NCBI GenBank assembly: GCA_020849665.1
Contig: JADLFX010000019.1
Location: 47,930-111,929 of the forward strand
DNA length: 64,000 bases
Reading direction: 5' to 3'
From: Planctomycetota bacterium
GTDB lineage: Bacteria; Planctomycetota; UBA1135; UBA2386
The position numbers and the translations under genes are program-made. This document shows positions 1 through 8,710 of the stretch, piece after piece. Below the pieces are notes generated by a model. It was not told where the DNA came from, ran no database searches, and saw only the letters and a list, made by a program, of their open reading frames with translations. Every line of letters starts with the position of its first letter. Within the stretch, counting starts at the first letter, position 1.

Positions 1-414
1 GTCCGGCGCACGGTGTTCGGCCGCCACGTGGTGGCCGTGGGCTCGAACGCGGCCACCGCGCGCCTGTGCGGGGTGCCGGTGGCCCGGGTGCAGATGGTGG
101 TGTACGCCCTCGGCGGGCTGCTCGTGGCGCTGGGCGGCGTGTTCGAGTTCGCGAACCTGAGCCGGCAGGGCAACCCGATGAGCGGCGTGGGCCTCGAGCT
201 CGAGGCGATCGCCGCCGTGGTGCTGGGTGGCGCCAGCCTGGGCGGCGGGCGCGGCAGCATCGTCGGCGCCATGGCCGGAGCGCTGCTGATGACCACCCTG
301 CGCAGCGGCTGCGTGTACGCCGAGGTGCCGGACCCGCTGCAGAAGGTGCTGATCGGCGGGATCCTGCTCGCGGCGATCGCCGTGGACCGGCGCCGCGCCG
401 GCGCCAGCCCCTGA
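1..414 (+). CDS. Sugar ABC transporter permease, RbsC/AraH type (C-terminal part)
   Basis: The reading frame is open from the first base of the window, so the N-terminus lies outside it; about 137 residues are visible. The protein is an inner-membrane permease subunit of a ribose/xylose-type ABC importer. The visible part has the family hallmarks: GRHVVAVGSNAATARLCG near the start, then LEAIAAVVLGGASLGGGRGS, then two hydrophobic C-terminal segments ending in an Arg-rich tail. The ATPase and binding protein are presumably upstream. A symporter gene follows 65 bp downstream, so the region may be devoted to solute uptake. Substrate cannot be assigned from this fragment. Confidence 0.85.
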   Translation, partial: VRRTVFGRHVVAVGSNAATARLCGVPVARVQMVVYALGGLLVALGGVFEFANLSRQGNPMSGVGLELEAIAAVVLGGASLGGGRGSIVGAMAGALLMTTLRSGCVYAEVPDPLQKVLIGGILLAAIAVDRRRAGASP

Positions 415-479
415 GCACGGGCCTCGTCGGGCCAGCAGGATTGCATCGCACCCGGCGCCGCGATCCACTCCCGCGGGCC

Positions 480-2306
480 ATGCACCTGCAAGCCGTCGAC
501 TGGGTGATCCTGGGCGCGTTCTTCCTGGTGACGCTCCTGGTGGGCGTCTACGCGACGCGGCGGGCCTCGCGCAGCAGCGCAGAGTACTTCCTGTCCGGGC
601 GCTCGATGCCGTGGTGGCTGCTGGGCTTCTCGATGGTGGCGACCACGTTCTCCACCGACACGCCCAATCTGGTCACCGACATCGTCCGCAAGAACGGCGT
701 GGCCGGGAACTGGGTGTGGTGGGCGTTCCTGCTCACCGGGATGCTCACGGTGTTCGTGTACGCGCGGCTCTGGCGGCGCTCGGGAGTGCTCACCGACCTG
801 GAGTTCTACGAGCTGCGCTACAGCGGCCGCGAGGCCGCGTTCCTGCGCGGCTTCCGCGCGCTCTACCTGGGCGTGTTCTTCAACGTGATGATCATGGCCT
901 CGGTGTCGCTGGCCGCGATCAAGATCAGCGGGGTGCTCCTCGGCGTCGGCCCCGTGCCCACGGTCCTGATCGCCTCGGGCGTGACCGTCGTCTTCACCAG
1001 CCTGGGCGGCCTGCTCGGCGTGCTGCTCACCGACTTCGTGCTCTTCGTCGCGGCGATGGCGGGATCGGTGTACGCGGCGGTGGTGGCCGTGAACCACGCG
1101 CAGGTGGGCGGCCTCCGCGCGCTCCTGGCGCATCCGGCCGTGCAGGACCGGCTCGCGATCCTGCCCGAGTTCCAGCGCGACGGCGCGTTCGCGGCGGACG
1201 TGGTGATCCCGCTCCTGATCGTGCCGCTGGCCGTGCAGTGGTGGAGCGTGTGGTATCCGGGCGCGGAACCGGGCGGCGGCGGCTACATCGCCCAGCGCAT
1301 GCTCGCGGCGAAGGACGAGCGCCACGCCCTGGGAGCGACGCTCTTCTTCAACTTCTGCCACTACGCGCTTAGGCCCTGGCCGTGGATCCTCGTGGCCCTG
1401 GCGTCGCTGGTGGTGTTCCCCAGCCACGACTCGATCCGTGCCGCCTTCCCGCACGTCGCCCCGGCGATCGTGAACGACGACCTCGCCTATCCGGCGATGC
1501 TCACGTTCCTGCCGGCGGGCGCCCTGGGATTCGTGGTGGCGTCCCTGGCGGCCGCCTACATGTCGACGATCTCGACCCACTTGAACTGGGGTTCGAGCTA
1601 CGTGGCGAACGACTTCTGGAAGCGCTTCGTCCGCCCGCAGGCCGCCGAACGGGAGCTGGTGCGGGTCGGCCGGGCGGCCACCGTGGTCATGATGGCCGTC
1701 TCCGCGCTGCTCGCGCTGCTGCTGGAAAGCGCGCTGAACACGTTCCAGATCCTCCTGCAGATCGGCGCCGGCACGGGGCTGCTCTTCGTCCTGCGCTGGT
1801 TCTGGTGGCGCATCAACGCCTGGAGCGAGATCACCGCCATGGGAGTCTCGTTCGTCCTCGCCCTGGCCACCGAGGCGCGGCTGTGGTCCGCGCTCGCCCC
1901 GGGCTGGGCGGAGACGCTGCGCGGCGTTCCCGACTGGCAGAAGCTCTGCGGCGGCGTGGCACTGACCACGCTCGCGTGGGTGAGCGTCACCCTGCTCACG
2001 CGCCCCAGCGCGGAGCCGACCCTGCGGCGCTTCTACCAGCTCACGCGTCCCGGCGGCCCGGGCTGGGCGCGCGTGCGGGCGCGCGCGCAGGAGGACGGCG
2101 TGGCCCTGGACCTGCCCGGGGCGGCGTGGCCCGTGCCGATGGGCGTCGCCTGCATGCTGGTGGGCTGCGTGGCCGTGTACGGGATCCTCTTCGGCCTGGG
2201 CGAGTGGCTCTATGGCAACACGGTGCCTGCCCTGGTGCTGAGCGCCGCCGGCGGCGGCGCGGCGCTCGTGCTGCTGCGCATGGTGCGCCGGGTGGGCCTG
2301 CTGTGA
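480..2306 (+). CDS. Sodium:solute symporter family protein
   Basis: 608-residue polytopic membrane protein of the SSS/SLC5 family, which imports sugars, amino acids or similar solutes with Na+. The ATG at 480 gives the usual family N-terminus (a hydrophobic first helix, then YFLSGRSMPWWLLGFSMVATT). The frame is open far upstream but there it overlaps the ABC permease, so that extension is not coding. Hydrophobic segments run along the whole protein with a long C-terminal extension (last two helices around residues 545-605). An ABC permease end lies 65 bp upstream and tRNA-Pro lies downstream on the other strand. The substrate is not evident. Confidence 0.9.
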   Translation: MHLQAVDWVILGAFFLVTLLVGVYATRRASRSSAEYFLSGRSMPWWLLGFSMVATTFSTDTPNLVTDIVRKNGVAGNWVWWAFLLTGMLTVFVYARLWRRSGVLTDLEFYELRYSGREAAFLRGFRALYLGVFFNVMIMASVSLAAIKISGVLLGVGPVPTVLIASGVTVVFTSLGGLLGVLLTDFVLFVAAMAGSVYAAVVAVNHAQVGGLRALLAHPAVQDRLAILPEFQRDGAFAADVVIPLLIVPLAVQWWSVWYPGAEPGGGGYIAQRMLAAKDERHALGATLFFNFCHYALRPWPWILVALASLVVFPSHDSIRAAFPHVAPAIVNDDLAYPAMLTFLPAGALGFVVASLAAAYMSTISTHLNWGSSYVANDFWKRFVRPQAAERELVRVGRAATVVMMAVSALLALLLESALNTFQILLQIGAGTGLLFVLRWFWWRINAWSEITAMGVSFVLALATEARLWSALAPGWAETLRGVPDWQKLCGGVALTTLAWVSVTLLTRPSAEPTLRRFYQLTRPGGPGWARVRARAQEDGVALDLPGAAWPVPMGVACMLVGCVAVYGILFGLGEWLYGNTVPALVLSAAGGGAALVLLRMVRRVGLL

Positions 2307-2369
2307 GGCCGGCCCCGCGTTGCGCGTATGGCCCCGGTGCCGGCGCCGCCGCGAGGTCCGCGGCGATGC

Positions 2370-2446
2370 TGGTCGGGCCGGCGGGATTTGAACCCGCGGT
2401 CTCGTGGTCCCAAACCACGCGCTTTACCAGACTAAGCTACAGCCCG
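2370..2446 (-). tRNA. tRNA-Pro (anticodon UGG)
   Basis: Read on the minus strand, the segment folds as a full cloverleaf. The acceptor stem CGGGCTG pairs with CGGCCCG with one G-T pair. The anticodon stem CGTGG/CCACG closes the loop TTTGGGA, which gives anticodon TGG. The T-arm is GCGGG-TTCAAAT-CCCGC. The discriminator A is followed by an encoded CCA (2370-2372). A promoter sits just upstream (see 2459-2487). Confidence 0.96.
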
Positions 2447-2458
2447 TCGCGGCGCGGC

Positions 2459-2487
2459 AGGGTAGCGGGCCAGCACGGAGGCGGCAA
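2459..2487 (-). promoter_or_regulatory. Promoter of tRNA-Pro
   Basis: On the minus strand TTGCCG (2482-2487) is followed after 17 bp by TACCCT (2459-2464). The tRNA 5' end lies 12 nt further on. The spacing is that of a vegetative sigma factor promoter, and because the downstream gene is an RNA with a known 5' end this site anchors the promoter consensus seen elsewhere in the window. Confidence 0.6.
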
Positions 2488-2538
2488 CCGTGCGGAGCGG
2501 TTGGCGGCGCCGCCGTGTCGATAGAGACCCCAGGACCG

Positions 2539-4677
2539 ATGGCATCCTCTGGCATTCCCTCCCGCCGCCGGCGTGTGGCCCTGCTGGGCACGGGGTTCAT
2601 CGCCGGCGCCCACGTCGCGGCCCTGCGGGCGCTCGGGGACCTCGAGCTGTGGGCGGTCTGCGACCGCGACCATGGACGCCTGCACGGGTTCGCCCGCCGC
2701 CACGGGATCGGGCGCGCGTGCGCCGACCTCGATGCCCTGCTCGCCACCTCGCCCGACGTCGTGCACGTCCTCACGCCTCCCGACCGGCATGCCGAGGCGG
2801 TGCGGCGCTGCCTGGAGGCGGGCGTGGCGGTGCTCGCCGAGAAGCCGCTCGTGCTGGGCGCCGAGGAGGCGCGCGAACTCGGCGCGCTCGCGGCGGCGCG
2901 CGGGCTCGCCCTGGGCGTGAACCACAACCTGGTGTTCCACCCCGCGTTCGTGCGGCTGCGCCGGCTCGTGGCGCGCGGCGCAGTGGGCCGTCTCGAGCAC
3001 CTCGACCTCGTGCACCACGTGCCGCTGCGCCAGCTGCACGGCGGCGATCTGGGCGCGTGGGTGCTGCGCGCTCCCGAGCACATCCTCTACGAACAGGCGG
3101 TGCATCCGCTCTCGCTGGTCGTGAGCCTCCTGGGTCCGGCGCGCACGGTGCAGGTGCAGACCAGCGGCGTCCGCGTGCTGGACCACGGCGGCGCATTCGT
3201 GGCCGGCTGGTCCCTGGCCATCGTCTGTGCGCGCGGCACGGCGCAGCTCTGGCTCGGGTTCGGGCGGAGCCAGACGGAGACCACCGTGCACGCGCTCGGC
3301 ACGGACGGTACCGCGTGGCTCGACCTGGCGCGCGGCACGCTGCTGCGGGGCCGCAAGACCCGCTGGCCCGACATGGTCGACGCTGCGGCGAACGAGGCGG
3401 GCCGGGCCTGCGAGGCCGTGCGGCGCGCCGTCGTGGAACCGGCACGGTACGTGGCCGGCCTCTTCGGCCTGGGCGCCGGCAGCGACCCGCATGCACGCAG
3501 CATGCGTGCCAGCGTGCAGGCCTTCCACGCGGCCCTGGGCCGTGGCGCGCCGCCGCCCTGCGATGCCGCGCACGCCGCCGAGGTGCTGGCGGTCTGCGAC
3601 GCGGCGGCGGCTGCCGTGCGCGCACTGCCGCGTGCGCAGATGCCGTTCCAGCCGCCTCCGCCGGTGCCGCCCCGCCGCGGCGAGATCGCGGTGATCGGCG
3701 CGGCCGGCTTCGTGGGGCGCGGTTTGGTGGCGGAGGCGCTGGCCCAGGGCCTCCCGGTCACGCTCGTGGTCCGGCGTCCCGAGGCGCTGCCGCTCGCGCT
3801 GCGCGGTCCGGAGCTGAGGGTGTTGCAGGCCGATGCCCGTGATCCACAGGCCCTGGGTGCGGCGCTGGCCGGAGTGCGGTACGTCGTGCACCTCGCCACC
3901 GCGGCGGGCGAGGATCCTGCGCAGGTCGCCGCCAGCATGGTGCAGGGCGCCGACGCGGTGGCCTCGGCTTGCCTGGCGCAGGGGGTCGAGCGCCTGGTGT
4001 ACGTGTCGTCCAGCGCGGCGCTCTACCTGGGCGGGCGGCGGCCGGTGTCCGACGATGCGGGTCCTGACCCGATGCCCTCCCGGCGCGGCGCGTACGCGCA
4101 GGGCAAGATCGCCGCCGAGGCACGACTGCGGGAGCGCGCGCGCGGCGAGGGGCTGCGCCTCGTCGTCGTCCGTCCGGCGATCGTGGTCGGGTCCGAGGCT
4201 GCCCTGCAGCACCCGGGCGTGGGCATCTGGGTGCGGGACGGCGTGTGCGTCGGCTATGGCCTGGGGCGGCAGCCGCTGCCGTTCGTCCTCGTGCGGGACG
4301 TGGCGCGGGCGCTGCTCGGCGCCTTGCGCAGCGAGGCCGCCGTGGGGCGCTCCTACGACCTGGCCGGCGACGTGCGCCTGGGCGCACGGGCATGGCTGGC
4401 CGCGGTGCAGGAACGCCGCGGGCGCCGGTTCGTGTTCGTGCCGCGGCCGCTCTGGCTGACCTGGACCTTGGAGGCCGCCAAGTGGCTGATCAAGCGTCTC
4501 GCGGGACGTCCGGCGTCCTGGGTGAGCGCGCGCGATCTCGCCTCGCGCAGCTTCCGCGCGCCGATCGTGTGCGAGGCGGCGCGGCGCGACCTCGGGTTCG
4601 CACCCGAGCCGGACCGCACGCGCTTCCTGGCGGCGGCGATCCCGCCGGCGGCGGAGGGCGGCGAGGCCGGGCCGTGA
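2539..4677 (+). CDS. Gfo/Idh/MocA oxidoreductase fused to NAD-dependent epimerase (SDR)
   Basis: 712-residue two-enzyme fusion. Residues about 10-360 are a Gfo/Idh/MocA dehydrogenase: Rossmann motif GTGFIAG at 17-23 and the AEKPL motif near residue 100. Residues about 380-700 are an extended short-chain dehydrogenase/epimerase: a second nucleotide-binding motif GAAGFVGRG near 385, VSSSAALY, and the catalytic YxxxK (YAQGK) near 520. The ATG at 2539 gives a normal first beta strand; the frame stays open upstream but there it crosses tRNA-Pro. The stop overlaps the GTG of the next gene (GTGA), a glycosyltransferase, so the pair probably modifies sugars for a surface polysaccharide or glycolipid. 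Substrates are unknown. Confidence 0.88.
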   Translation: MASSGIPSRRRRVALLGTGFIAGAHVAALRALGDLELWAVCDRDHGRLHGFARRHGIGRACADLDALLATSPDVVHVLTPPDRHAEAVRRCLEAGVAVLAEKPLVLGAEEARELGALAAARGLALGVNHNLVFHPAFVRLRRLVARGAVGRLEHLDLVHHVPLRQLHGGDLGAWVLRAPEHILYEQAVHPLSLVVSLLGPARTVQVQTSGVRVLDHGGAFVAGWSLAIVCARGTAQLWLGFGRSQTETTVHALGTDGTAWLDLARGTLLRGRKTRWPDMVDAAANEAGRACEAVRRAVVEPARYVAGLFGLGAGSDPHARSMRASVQAFHAALGRGAPPPCDAAHAAEVLAVCDAAAAAVRALPRAQMPFQPPPPVPPRRGEIAVIGAAGFVGRGLVAEALAQGLPVTLVVRRPEALPLALRGPELRVLQADARDPQALGAALAGVRYVVHLATAAGEDPAQVAASMVQGADAVASACLAQGVERLVYVSSSAALYLGGRRPVSDDAGPDPMPSRRGAYAQGKIAAEARLRERARGEGLRLVVVRPAIVVGSEAALQHPGVGIWVRDGVCVGYGLGRQPLPFVLVRDVARALLGALRSEAAVGRSYDLAGDVRLGARAWLAAVQERRGRRFVFVPRPLWLTWTLEAAKWLIKRLAGRPASWVSARDLASRSFRAPIVCEAARRDLGFAPEPDRTRFLAAAIPPAAEGGEAGP

Positions 4678-5777
4678 GTCAGCACTGGCTGCACGTGTTC
4701 GCCACCTTCGATCCGGGAGGGCCGCAGGTGCGTGCCGCCCAGATCTTCGCCCTGCTCGGCGCGGACGTCCGGCACACCGTGATCGCGATGGATGGCGCCA
4801 CCGGCGCGTGCGCGCGCGTGCCGGCCGGTGTGCGGGTGGACGTGGCCTCCGCCCCGGCGGGCCGGGGCCTCTGGGCGCGCTCGGGCGCGTTCGCGCGGCA
4901 GATCCGCGCCCTCACACCGGACCTGCTGCTCACCTACAACTTCGGGGCGATCGAGGCCGTGGCCGGCGCGTGGCGCGCGAGGCAGCGCGCGCTGGTCCAC
5001 CACGAGGACGGCTTCGGGCCAGAGGAGGCTGCGCTCCTCCTGGCGCGGCGCAACTGGGCGCGGCGCCTCCTGCTGCGCGCCCCCGCGGCCGTGGTCGTGC
5101 CGTCCCAGGTCCTCGCGCGGATCGCCACCGGCACGTGGTGGGTGCCGCGGGGCCGCGTGCACCACCTCGCCAACGGCGTGGACCTGCGGCGCTTCCGGCC
5201 GCGCGCGCAGCCGGTGGCGCGCTCCCCCGTGGTGATCGGCAGCGTCGGTTCGTTCCGTGCGGTCAAGAACCAGCAGCTGCTCTTGCGCGCGTACGCCGGG
5301 ATGCGCCTGCGCGACCATGCGCGCCTGCTCCTGGTGGGGGATGGTCCCGACCGGCCGGCATGCGAGCGGCTGGCGCGCGAACTCGGCATCGCGGAGCGCG
5401 TGACCTTCCGCGGCGCGGTGGACGACACCGCTCCGGTCTACCACGAGATGGACCTGCTCGCGGTGAGCTCGACCACCGAGCAGATGCCGCTTGCCGTCCT
5501 GGAGGCGATGGCGAGCGGCCTGCCGATCGCCGCCACGCCGGTGGGCGACGTCGAGGCGATGGTGCACGAGCTCAACCGTCCGTACCTGGCGGCATTCCCC
5601 GAGCCCACGGCGCTCGGTGTCGGCCTGGACTCCCTGGTCTCGGATCCCGAGGTGCGCGCCGCGGTGGGCCGCGCCAACCGCGAGCGCTGCGAGCAGCATT
5701 ACGAGGCACAGACCTGCCTGGGCCGCTACGCGGCGCTGTATCGCGAAGTGGCGGCAGGGCATCGGCAGGGCTCCTGA
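4674..5777 (+). CDS. Glycosyltransferase, GT4 family
   Basis: 367-residue GT-B-fold glycosyltransferase. The GTG start overlaps the upstream stop by 4 bases and gives a typical N-terminus (HWLHVFATFDPGGPQVRAAQ). The C-terminal half has the family donor-site features: GSVGSFRAVKNQQLLLRAYA, a VGDGPDRPACERLA segment, and the E-x7-E-like stretch in TTEQMPLAVLEAMASGLPIAATPVGD (first part visible near residue 270). It should use a nucleotide sugar in the cytoplasm or at the inner membrane. Translational coupling to the Gfo/Idh-SDR fusion suggests one pathway. Acceptor and sugar are unknown. Confidence 0.88.
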   Translation: MSQHWLHVFATFDPGGPQVRAAQIFALLGADVRHTVIAMDGATGACARVPAGVRVDVASAPAGRGLWARSGAFARQIRALTPDLLLTYNFGAIEAVAGAWRARQRALVHHEDGFGPEEAALLLARRNWARRLLLRAPAAVVVPSQVLARIATGTWWVPRGRVHHLANGVDLRRFRPRAQPVARSPVVIGSVGSFRAVKNQQLLLRAYAGMRLRDHARLLLVGDGPDRPACERLARELGIAERVTFRGAVDDTAPVYHEMDLLAVSSTTEQMPLAVLEAMASGLPIAATPVGDVEAMVHELNRPYLAAFPEPTALGVGLDSLVSDPEVRAAVGRANRERCEQHYEAQTCLGRYAALYREVAAGHRQGS

Positions 5778-6008
5778 GGGCAGACCCCCGGCGCCCCAAT
5801 GCCGGACGGCGGCGGCGACGAGCCTTGGAGGCCCGGGGTGCCGTGCGTGCGGCGCGGCGCCTCGTGGTTCCGGCGCTGCATGCGACGGGCACCCAGCGCC
5901 CCTCGCCTGCGGAGGTCACGGATCGTCCGAGCCTCGTGCCCTGTCGAGGCGGCCGCCTCTCCTCTCTTCTGGGCTGCCTTCGCGTTGTCGCCGCCGGGGG
6001 GTTCGAAA

Positions 6009-6027
6009 GGGGGGCCACTGGCCCCCC
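6009..6027. repeat. Palindrome unit 1
   Basis: GGGGGGCCA, one base, then TGGCCCCCC: a perfect 9-bp inverted repeat, preceded by GTTCGAAA and followed by TTGGGCCAACTC. Confidence 0.9.
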
Positions 6028-6050
6028 TTGGGCCAACTCGGGGTTCGAAA

Positions 6051-6069
6051 GGGGGGCCACTGGCCCCCC
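6051..6069. repeat. Palindrome unit 2
   Basis: Identical core to unit 1, 42 bp downstream, with the same GTTCGAAA left flank. Confidence 0.9.
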
Positions 6070-6166
6070 TTGGGCTAAGGCCGTTCCCTCGGGCTGCCGT
6101 GTCGAGGCCTCCGCCTCGCCTCTCTGCTGGGCGGCCTTGTCGTTGTTGCCGCCGGGGGGTTCGAAA

Positions 6167-6185
6167 GGGGGGCCACTGGCCCCCC
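6167..6185. repeat. Palindrome unit 3
   Basis: Identical core, 158 bp after unit 1, so it is the copy of unit 1 in the second block. Confidence 0.9.
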
Positions 6186-6208
6186 TTGGGCCAACTCGGG
6201 GTTCGAAA

Positions 6209-6227
6209 GGGGGGCCACTGGCGCCCC
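6209..6227. repeat. Palindrome unit 4
   Basis: Same core with one change on the right arm (CGCCCC for CCCCCC). It lies only 10 bases from the stop codon of the minus-strand gene. Confidence 0.88.
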
Positions 6228-6237
6228 TTGGGCCAAC

Positions 6238-7275
6238 TCAGAACTTCACGCCGAACCCGACCTCGAAGAAGAAGTTCGGCTCGAGCGTGCCGTTGTAGCG
6301 CGCGCCGGCGGGATCGCGGAACTGGTAGTCGCCGGCCACGATCGCGCCGAGGCGGCCGAACGCGCTCAGGTTGTCCGTGAAGCGGATGGTGGCGTCGCCG
6401 TAGGCGCGGATCTCCTGCACGTTCACCGAGTACTCGATCTTGCCCGTGGCGGGGGCCGAACGCTGGCGGAACTCGTCGCCCTGGACGTCGGCGCCGACGC
6501 CCAGGATCAGCCAGTTGGAGGGCGTCCACGAGAAGCGCAGGTACTCGGGGGCGAGCACGTCGAAGCGGAACTCGGGGCTCAGGTACCACGAGAGGCCGAG
6601 CACCGGGTAGACCGGCATCTCCTCGAAGGTGCCGTCGTAGTTCACTCCGAACTTGAGGAAGAGGTTGCCGTTCTCCTCGAGGCGCCAGCTCAACAGGGCC
6701 TTGGCGTACCACTGGTAGTCCTCGGTGCTGAGCGCGCCGTCGAAGTCGGAGTAGATGCCGGGCATGAACTCGCCCTCGAGCAGGATCCGATCGTTGACGA
6801 AGTGGGCGAGGCCCACGTTCAGGCCGGCGACATGCAGCTCGTCGTCCTCCGCGCCCACGACGAGGTTGTCGAAGTTGTAGTCGCGGAGCTGGTACCGCCC
6901 GCCGATCCGCAGCATGGTGTCGGGCTGCAGCGCGAAGGGCAGGCGCGCCAGGAAGTTCACCTGCTGCAGATCGAAGTCGCCGGCCTCGCCCTGCACCTGC
7001 TGCTGCTGGTCCCAGATGTAGCTGCCGGTGATGTCGGGGGTGAAGGGCCGGTACTTGACCATGTACTCGCCGTGGTACTCGTTCCACAGCGTGGACGGCG
7101 CGTAGTCGCGATCCTGCGGCGGGCGGCCCTGTCGGTCCTGGCCGGCGAAAGGTTCCAGCTTCCAGATCGGCCGCTCCGGCGCGGCGCTGGTGCGCGACGC
7201 AGGAGTCGGGCTCTTGGGCCCGTCGGGAAGAGGCAGTGCGCTCGCCAGGAGGGCGAACAGGAGGATCGGGTTCAT
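6238..7275 (-). CDS. Outer-membrane beta-barrel protein, unknown function
   Basis: 345 residues with a short hydrophobic signal peptide (MNPILLFALLASALPLP). The rest is rich in alternating aromatic and polar strands (for example around ITGSYIWDQQQQ and LRIGGRYQLRDYNFDN), with repeated strand-turn patterns typical of barrels. It ends in EVGFGVKF; a C-terminal phenylalanine is the classic signal for the outer-membrane assembly machinery. The ATG at 7275 is chosen because it starts the signal peptide. It resembles DUF6268-type barrels by overall pattern, but I cannot confirm this. The 221-bp region upstream (7276-7496) shows no gene and no clear promoter. Confidence 0.72.
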   Translation of the reverse strand: MNPILLFALLASALPLPDGPKSPTPASRTSAAPERPIWKLEPFAGQDRQGRPPQDRDYAPSTLWNEYHGEYMVKYRPFTPDITGSYIWDQQQQVQGEAGDFDLQQVNFLARLPFALQPDTMLRIGGRYQLRDYNFDNLVVGAEDDELHVAGLNVGLAHFVNDRILLEGEFMPGIYSDFDGALSTEDYQWYAKALLSWRLEENGNLFLKFGVNYDGTFEEMPVYPVLGLSWYLSPEFRFDVLAPEYLRFSWTPSNWLILGVGADVQGDEFRQRSAPATGKIEYSVNVQEIRAYGDATIRFTDNLSAFGRLGAIVAGDYQFRDPAGARYNGTLEPNFFFEVGFGVKF

Positions 7276-7496
7276 GTCGCTCGCAACGGGTGGGGACGTG
7301 GAACGGGCGCACCCATTGCCCCTCCCTACGAGGCCCATGGACGCGCCGCCCTGCGTCGTGATGCGGCGGCAATCCTGCCGAACCGGCGGGCGGAATCAAC
7401 GGGAGAGGAGGGGACTCCCCGTACGGTGCCGCCCCGGCACGGCGCAGGGCTCCGGCCGCCTACGCACGACGCGTGCGCGGTGGCCGCGAAACCTGC

Positions 7497-8660
7497 TCAG
7501 CGCTGGAAGATCGGCAGGTACTGGAAGGGGATCTGGAGCACGAGGCAGGCCACCGCGGTGGCGAACGCGTCGCCGGGCCCCTCCCGGTTGAGCCAGCGGC
7601 CGTCGTCCTGCTGCAGCGCCAGGAGGTCGGCGGTGAGGCGGTCCCGGTACTGCTGCCAGCGCTCCCCGCCGGCGTGGTGGAGAGCCTGGGCCGCGTAGTA
7701 GTTCCCGTACCAGTAGTAGAAGTGGTCGGCGTAGTACTCGCGCATGCCGCGGTACTCGTCGCCCAGGAAGCGCAGGGCGCGCCCGTAGAGGGGTTCCTCG
7801 TACACGCCGGCCGAGAAGAGGGAGGTCACGGCCGCGGCGTTGATCGCGTAGTCGCGGCTCTTCGAGTACGCCCCGCGCCCGCGGATCTTGTAGTAGAAGA
7901 GCCCGGTCCAGGCGCCACGTTCGACGCGGCTCGCCCGCACGTACTCCACGGCGCGGTCCATCGCGCTGCGCGGCACGCGGATGCCCACGTTGTGGGCGGC
8001 GCGCAGGGCCTGGAGCTGGCAGACCGTCACCGAGAGGTCGGCCTCCTGCGTGAACGGCGTGTAGCGCCATGCGCCCTGGGCATTCTGCGTGTCCAGGATG
8101 ATGTGCACTGCACTCTCGAGCCCGCGGCGCACCCGGTCCTCGCGCACCATCCCGTGCACCTGCGCCAGGAAGAGCGTGGCGAACGCGTGGCTGTACATCA
8201 CCGTGTCCGCGTCGGACACGAGGCCGTTCTCGCCGGTGTGGGCCAGCACGTAGTCCAGGACCTTGCGCACGTTCGGCCCGTATCGGCCCCGCCCGGGCAG
8301 GTTGCCGCCGGCCAGGAAGGCCAGGCCACAGAGCGACGAGACGCCGACGTGGGCACGGTCGAGGCGGGCCAGAGCCTGGGTGTCGAGCTCGACCACGTAG
8401 GCGTCGCCCTGCTTGAAGCCGACGTCGGCCAGCCAGCCGCCGCTCGGCCGCTGTTGCGCGGCGAGCCAGGCGAGGCCGCGATCGACGCTCGCCTGGAGGG
8501 CCGCCAGCCCCTTGCCCTCGGTCGAAGGGTCCGTGTCGACCGCCGCGGGCAGGGGCGCAGGCGGGAGGACGCGCTGCTGCGCGGCGAGCCCGCACAGGGG
8601 CGCCAGCCACCCGAGGCCCCCTGCCATGGGCGCCAGCCACCGCGCGGTTCCGGATCGCAT
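7497..8660 (-). CDS. Secreted prenyltransferase/squalene-oxidase repeat protein
   Basis: 387 residues. An N-terminal signal peptide (hydrophobic to about residue 27, AA-Q cleavage-like) precedes an alpha/alpha-toroid of the type found in terpene cyclases and prenyltransferases. Repeat signatures include GLAWLAAQQRPSGGW, ILDTQNAQGAWRY and LLALQQDDGRWLN. The DxDD motif of true cyclases is not visible, and export argues against terpene cyclisation, so a structural or carbohydrate-binding role is more likely. Such secreted toroid proteins are common in Planctomycetota. A promoter with only 8 nt to the ATG suggests a leaderless transcript. Confidence 0.8.
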   Translation of the reverse strand: MRSGTARWLAPMAGGLGWLAPLCGLAAQQRVLPPAPLPAAVDTDPSTEGKGLAALQASVDRGLAWLAAQQRPSGGWLADVGFKQGDAYVVELDTQALARLDRAHVGVSSLCGLAFLAGGNLPGRGRYGPNVRKVLDYVLAHTGENGLVSDADTVMYSHAFATLFLAQVHGMVREDRVRRGLESAVHIILDTQNAQGAWRYTPFTQEADLSVTVCQLQALRAAHNVGIRVPRSAMDRAVEYVRASRVERGAWTGLFYYKIRGRGAYSKSRDYAINAAAVTSLFSAGVYEEPLYGRALRFLGDEYRGMREYYADHFYYWYGNYYAAQALHHAGGERWQQYRDRLTADLLALQQDDGRWLNREGPGDAFATAVACLVLQIPFQYLPIFQR

Positions 8661-8668
8661 GGCGCCGC

Positions 8669-8697
8669 ATGCTAGCGGCGCCCGCCCTAGGCGTCAG
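8669..8697 (-). promoter_or_regulatory. Promoter of the toroid protein gene
   Basis: CTGACG (8692-8697), 17-bp spacer, TAGCAT (8669-8674); the -10 box ends 8 nt before the ATG at 8660. Confidence 0.5.
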
Positions 8698-8710
8698 GGC
8701 CGGGCCCGTC

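Larger units (their letters stand above)
5937..6238. repeat. 158-bp tandem duplication carrying four GC-rich palindromes
   Basis: The 460-bp gap between convergent genes (5778-6237) holds no gene. From about 5937 a block is repeated at an offset of 158 bp (GTCGAGGC at 5943 and at 6101). Each block has a diverged first half and a well-conserved second half with two palindromic units 42 bp apart. The last unit ends exactly at the stop codon of the minus-strand gene. 5778-5936 shows nothing recognisable. Confidence 0.9.

Noticed and set aside
66..479. N-terminal extension of the symporter frame
   Set aside because: It overlaps the ABC permease in another frame and is Arg/Gly-rich; the family start is at 480.
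5799..6380. Frames through the palindromic repeats on both strands giving repeated GGPLAPLGPT or GGQWPPF peptides
   Set aside because: The peptides are by-products of the repeat units; the frames run into the barrel gene and have no start signals.
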